Source: Hyphochytrium catenoides (lineage: Eukaryota > Sar > Hyphochytriomycetes > Hyphochytriales > Hyphochytriaceae). From it: 64,000 bases of DNA. The notes beneath the pieces are model-generated. The model saw only the letters and a list, made by a program, of their open reading frames with translations, did no database searches and was not told where the DNA came from. Every line of letters begins with the position of its first letter. The stretch's first letter is position 1. Positions 60,403 to 64,000 of the stretch are shown here, piece by piece. Made by a program: the position numbers and the translations under genes. The stretch lies in assembly GCA_900088475.1 (NCBI GenBank), contig FLMG01000787.1:98871-162870 (forward strand), read 5' to 3'.

Positions 60403-61729
60403 TGTTGGCTAACAGCTCACCGGGACCTTCGCATGCCCCCCGGCGCACGAGAGCTTCTACTGTCCCATTCCCTTCTGGCGCGGCTCCTTCTCCGCTCTTC
60501 CCGCTGCTCGTCTCTGAAGTATGCAGAAGCGCCAGAATCTTCAAAAGAGCTTGCAATCCCTGTATTCCCATTCCTTACAAAGTTAACGAGCATCTTCAGC
60601 AGTGAACTTTGCAATTGACGCATAATTGACAAATTTTACATGACGGTCAGACGTGAGGTACCTGTGTCAAAAAAGATTCATAACACCCAAACTGTCAATA
60701 TTAATTGCCGACGTGACGATTTGACTCCCCATTTCTGAAGCTCTGGCGGGCTGCTGCAGCTCCTGACGAGCTTCTGAGGTCGGTCTGCACGCTGAGGGAG
60801 GTCCGTCTGCTTCTTGCAGGTGACAATTCCCCATCATCTACTAACACTATCATCACCCCTTACAATTACAAGGTTTAACGGGGAGGCGGCGCTCTTCTCA
60901 GTCAGTGCTGCTGCCAGCGGTAGGCAGGAGAAGTGGCCTCAGTCAGACAAAGAAAGAATGATGCGGTGAAGATGGGCAGGGCAGGGTAGGGCAGCGTAAA
61001 GAGTGTTGATCGATTGAATGGCATCCTCTCCCCGCTGCGGAGATGTGTCTTCTTGAACACACAGTAGATGATGAACAGCGGTAGACTACTAACAGAGCTG
61101 ACTTATTGTGTTCCCTACTCTTCCTTTCCCAGTGTTGTCCTATCTGTTACTGCAGGCGATTGCTTCCCATGTCGAGCTCTCTTTTGGGGGATCCTTCTCA
61201 CATTTGATGGCCACAAACGGAGATACTCTGCTCTGTTGTCTCGTCCTTTGATGCCTGCTAACTGTCTCTCCTTTCTGCATTTCCATCTGCGCCAGCAGCA
61301 TCCGTCCTCGATCTATCTTTATCGTAGGTTCCATATGATGGGAAAGGGACAGTAGTCCCCCTAACGCCTTCAGTAGTGGTGGTGGAGGTGGACGCCCTGG
61401 TCACAGAGGGAGAAACAAGGAGTAAAATAGGGTGAGGACGATAACAGCGCTGTTCAAGTAGATGAGAAGAAGGGCTGAATATCCATGGCACTGGGCACGG
61501 AGAGGCTGAAGCAGGAGAAGACTGTAAGCCGCTTGGCGATGTTAGCAGCCTGAGGGCAGAACAGCACCACGTTGTGGGCAACAAGACTAAAAGGCGGAAC
61601 CGTAGATGAACTACGATAGAAACATCCAACTAAAGAAGATCAAACAGCCTAGGTTGACAAGCTTCAGCCTTATCTTCTCAAAGAAGAAATCGTTCACAGA
61701 GGAGAGGGGAGGAGACCATGACAGACGTC
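60403..61729. other. Region with no convincing gene
   Basis: About 1.3 kb between the LSM10-like start and the DUF1275 stop. A minus-strand frame at 61258-61629 has no ATG and low-complexity Thr/Ser stretches. A plus-strand ATG ORF at 61068-61355 shows no domain. The part next to 60402 should hold the LSM10-like promoter. Nothing else is recognised. Confidence 0.45.
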
Positions 61730-63317
61730 TCATTGTGACGGAAGAATACCAAGACGGAGCGAGAGCAAGAAGAGGGAAACAGAGAGGAGAGAGAGAGAGA
61801 GAGAGTAGTAGTAGCAAGCAGCCACAGGTGAAAGCAGTGTCGTCGCTCCGAGAAGGTGTACGTACACTATCATGGAGAACGTCTTGACAAAGGTCTGTCT
61901 AGAAGCCCGTGCGAGAGATTTTATGTAGAGGATTGCCAGGAAGGAAGAGAACCCTGCCGAGAGAAACAGGCAAGGATTGCCCAAGTACTGAAACGCATAG
62001 AAGCCCAGGATCCCGCCCAGGAAGAAGCTAAAGGGAAGAGGGAGGAGGAGCCGCAATTTCCAGAGCTCTGATGTGTCGCACCTGCGTGCACAGAAGAGAA
62101 GATTAGGCCGGAGCGAATGAAAAAGAGAATTCAGTTGTAGGTGCATCAACCCATCCACGGAGCACTCAAAGCCCATCTTCCAAGGCGTTCTTAGCGCCGG
62201 CGTCACGGCAACGAGTCCAGTTCAACTCACTGCGCTTGATCGCTCCACAGCCTAGGTAGGGCTTTTCCATTGTTCCCTCTCCCTTGTGTCTCTTCTGTCC
62301 TTTTGGTCTCACCGATTTCTAAAGTACTTGCCGAGGACCAGAGAGATATCTGTCGTTATCCCTGTCATGTGTGTCGTCCGTACCACAGCGCCGCTGTATC
62401 GCGTGGCCATACCGTTCTGCAAACCCGCAGCCACGCCTAAGAGATAGACAGCCACTGATGGGGAAGAGGAGAATGTTCCATCTCAATGTAGAGGAAGGCG
62501 CAAGATAAAGAGGCAGGAGCAAGGGCGGAGTCGGCGGGGGAAAGAGGAGAGAGTATTATTAGCGGAAAGCAGAATGACTGACCTCATCGGGAATGGAGAG
62601 CAAAACAAGGCAGCAAGCCGATGAAGAGGGCAACAAAGAACGAGGAAGAAGGGAATGCACTGTCTCTCATGCTTACCGAAAGCAGCTGCTGTTAGAACTC
62701 CGGACACCAGGAGCAACAGCTGGCCATTGCCTTTTGCAAGGGATGTCGAATCGCTGCCTATCACGACTGCACCACTAATGAAGGCTCCCAGCATGAACGA
62801 GAGAAGTAAAAGGGACAGAGAAAGGAAGGAAGGGACGCAGAGAGACGCAGCAGAGATCGCCACTTTTGTCACGTTTCCGGTCACATGCGTGATCGTCGTC
62901 TTGAGGAAGCTCTCAAGAGAGACAGAGTTGATATAACCGGCATTAACCGCTAGTAGCGCTGCGCCTAGAGAGATCGCACGGAGATCGGATCTCTGTTGAA
63001 GCTGGAACGGGGCTTCTTCCTGCTTGATGGAAGGAAGGAGGCAGAAGAGAAGAAGAGGAAGTTACGAAAAAGGCTAAGTGCTGCTGATAGAGAACAGCCT
63101 GGGGCGGCCTTCGTAAGGTAATGAACAAAGGACAGGTTACCTTTATCATTCTCAGCTGTTCAACTGTCCTCAAGACTCGGTCTTCTCTAGTAGTCTCGTC
63201 CTGCCTGCTTTTGAAGCCCTCCAGACAGCACAAGCAGCCGCCAAACCGTCGCGGGGAGGAGGAGTAAGAGCCGCGGCGCAGAAGGAGCTGCTGGTCGGCT
63301 TTTTCTCCCGCAGTCAT
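61730..63317 (-). CDS. DUF1275 (YoaK-like) multi-pass membrane protein
   Basis: Four exons (63141-63317, 62677-63019, 62328-62436, 61730-62081) join to 981 bases, 326 residues. A hydrophilic N-terminus is followed by ISLGAALLAVNAGYINSVSL and TTITHVTGNVTKVAIS, the family signature in which a membrane segment precedes the T(G/H)N loop. A second related signature GLQNGMATRYSGAVVRTTHMT follows in exon 3, with another TG(I/N)xT loop. About six hydrophobic segments are visible. Function is unknown; bacterial members are inner-membrane proteins of unassigned activity. The family is mainly bacterial but also occurs in algae, oomycetes and fungi. The C-terminal part of exon 4 runs into a GA repeat read as SLSLSLL, so the true end may lie elsewhere. 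Confidence 0.87.
61788..61804. repeat. GA repeat at 3' end of DUF1275 gene
   Basis: A short GA dinucleotide run that translates as Ser-Leu repeats on the minus strand. It may mark the real end of the reading frame or an intron rather than coding sequence. Confidence 0.7.
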
Positions 63318-64000
63318 GTTTTTGACGTTATGTCTTGCTCCTCCGTCCTCCTTTTCGTCCTCTTTCCTTACCGCCGCGCCTGACTCACTTTGCTTCTGTT
63401 ATTCTATCCTGAAGCCCTCGATGAGTCGGCTTGCGCGGTTTAGAAAAGAGAACGGCGATAGAAATGTGAACTTCGTAGGCAGCAGGTTAGGAAGTCAAAA
63501 GGTGTACTTCTCGTCGAAGAGGAAGGCAACAGTCCAAACTTGCTGATAAGGGATGAGGAGGCGGGAGAAGTTGAAGGATGAAGGGAGAAAAAGAAGGGAC
63601 AAAGAAAGAAGCAAGTCAGTTTAACGGAGGGGGAAGAGAAGTGAAAGAAAGAGACAAAGACAGACACAACGCGAAGAAGCAACAGCAGAGAGAGGAACAG
63701 GTGAGAGAGAGAGGGGGGAGGGAAGAGGAGGAGAAGGAGAGAGAGAGAAGGGGGGAGAGGGAGAGAGAGAGAGAGAACGAAGAGACAGAGCGACGGACTG
63801 GGTGGTCGGTTGGCCGGAGGGGAGAAGATGGAAAAATTGACCTTGGAGGCCCAGAAGAGATACGGAGAGACAGGAAGAAGGGCAGGAGAGGGAGACGGAG
63901 GAAGACACAGAGACGGGCGACAGAAGGAGAAGAAAGGGAAGAGACAACAGCAGAGAGAGAGAGAGACAGAGAAAGAGAAGAGAAGGAGAGAGAGAGAGAG
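63318..64000. repeat. Purine-rich low-complexity region at right edge
   Basis: From about 63540 to the window end, the plus strand is overwhelmingly G and A, with (GA)n tracts at about 63700-63780 and 63950-64000. ORFs through it are Ser/Leu/Pro artefacts. The first 220 bases upstream of the DUF1275 ATG should hold its promoter. Confidence 0.85.

Noticed and set aside
63621-63947. 108-codon Ser/Leu/Pro ORF at right edge
   Set aside because: Read through purine-rich low complexity on the opposite strand; an artefact.

Overview
The window is a gene-dense, intron-rich nuclear segment from a eukaryote that very probably builds cilia. It carries an outer-dynein-arm assembly factor (DAW1/ODA16) and an EML-type tubulin-binding WD40 protein. 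Reading frames across conserved domains stay open under the standard code, and TAA, TAG and TGA all end genes. Introns are mostly 60-300 bases, GT-AG, and often rich in CT or GA runs. A START-FYVE lipid-binding protein, an intronless G-alpha and an intron-bearing DUF1275 membrane protein fit a flagellated protist. START+FYVE pairing is well known from oomycetes, so a stramenopile relative is my best guess, but no single gene settles the lineage. A 51-base run of N shows this is draft assembly.

Layout, left to right. 1-7196 (-): EF-hand plus tandem EML/HELP-WD40 protein, 3' end outside the window. 8483-15208 (+): 16-exon ATAD5/Elg1 PCNA-unloader gene. 15460-16874 (-): small class I methyltransferase in five exons. 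17149-19545 (-): intronless DUF229 membrane-anchored sulfatase-fold protein. 20404-20600: short 58-61 base tandem repeat. 21304-24732 (-): START-FYVE-coiled-coil protein with a probable PUB domain. About 26500-28340 (-): poorly resolved gene with RNase II/R-like (RNB) exons. 28732-29702 (+): six-exon Rab8-type GTPase. 30064-32526 (-): DAW1. 33350-33856 (+): 5-hydroxyisourate hydrolase. About 33777-48857 (-): very large multi-exon gene of unrecognised family, possibly more than one gene. 50038-51903 (-): intronless ABCG half-transporter. 54146-56275 (+): ten-exon coiled-coil protein with a basic Ser/Arg tail. 57870-58937 (+): intronless G-protein alpha subunit. 59120-60402 (-): LSM10-like Sm protein. 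61730-63317 (-): four-exon DUF1275 membrane protein. 63540-64000: purine-rich low complexity.

The genes do not form one pathway. Loose themes are cilia and microtubules (EML, DAW1), endomembrane identity (START-FYVE-PUB, Rab8-type, G-alpha), genome maintenance (ATAD5) and RNA processing (LSM10-like, RNB-like). Splice-joined models for ATAD5, START-FYVE-PUB, Rab, the methyltransferase, the coiled-coil gene and DUF1275 were built by hand. In each, the summed exon length is a multiple of three with compatible phases, which supports them strongly.
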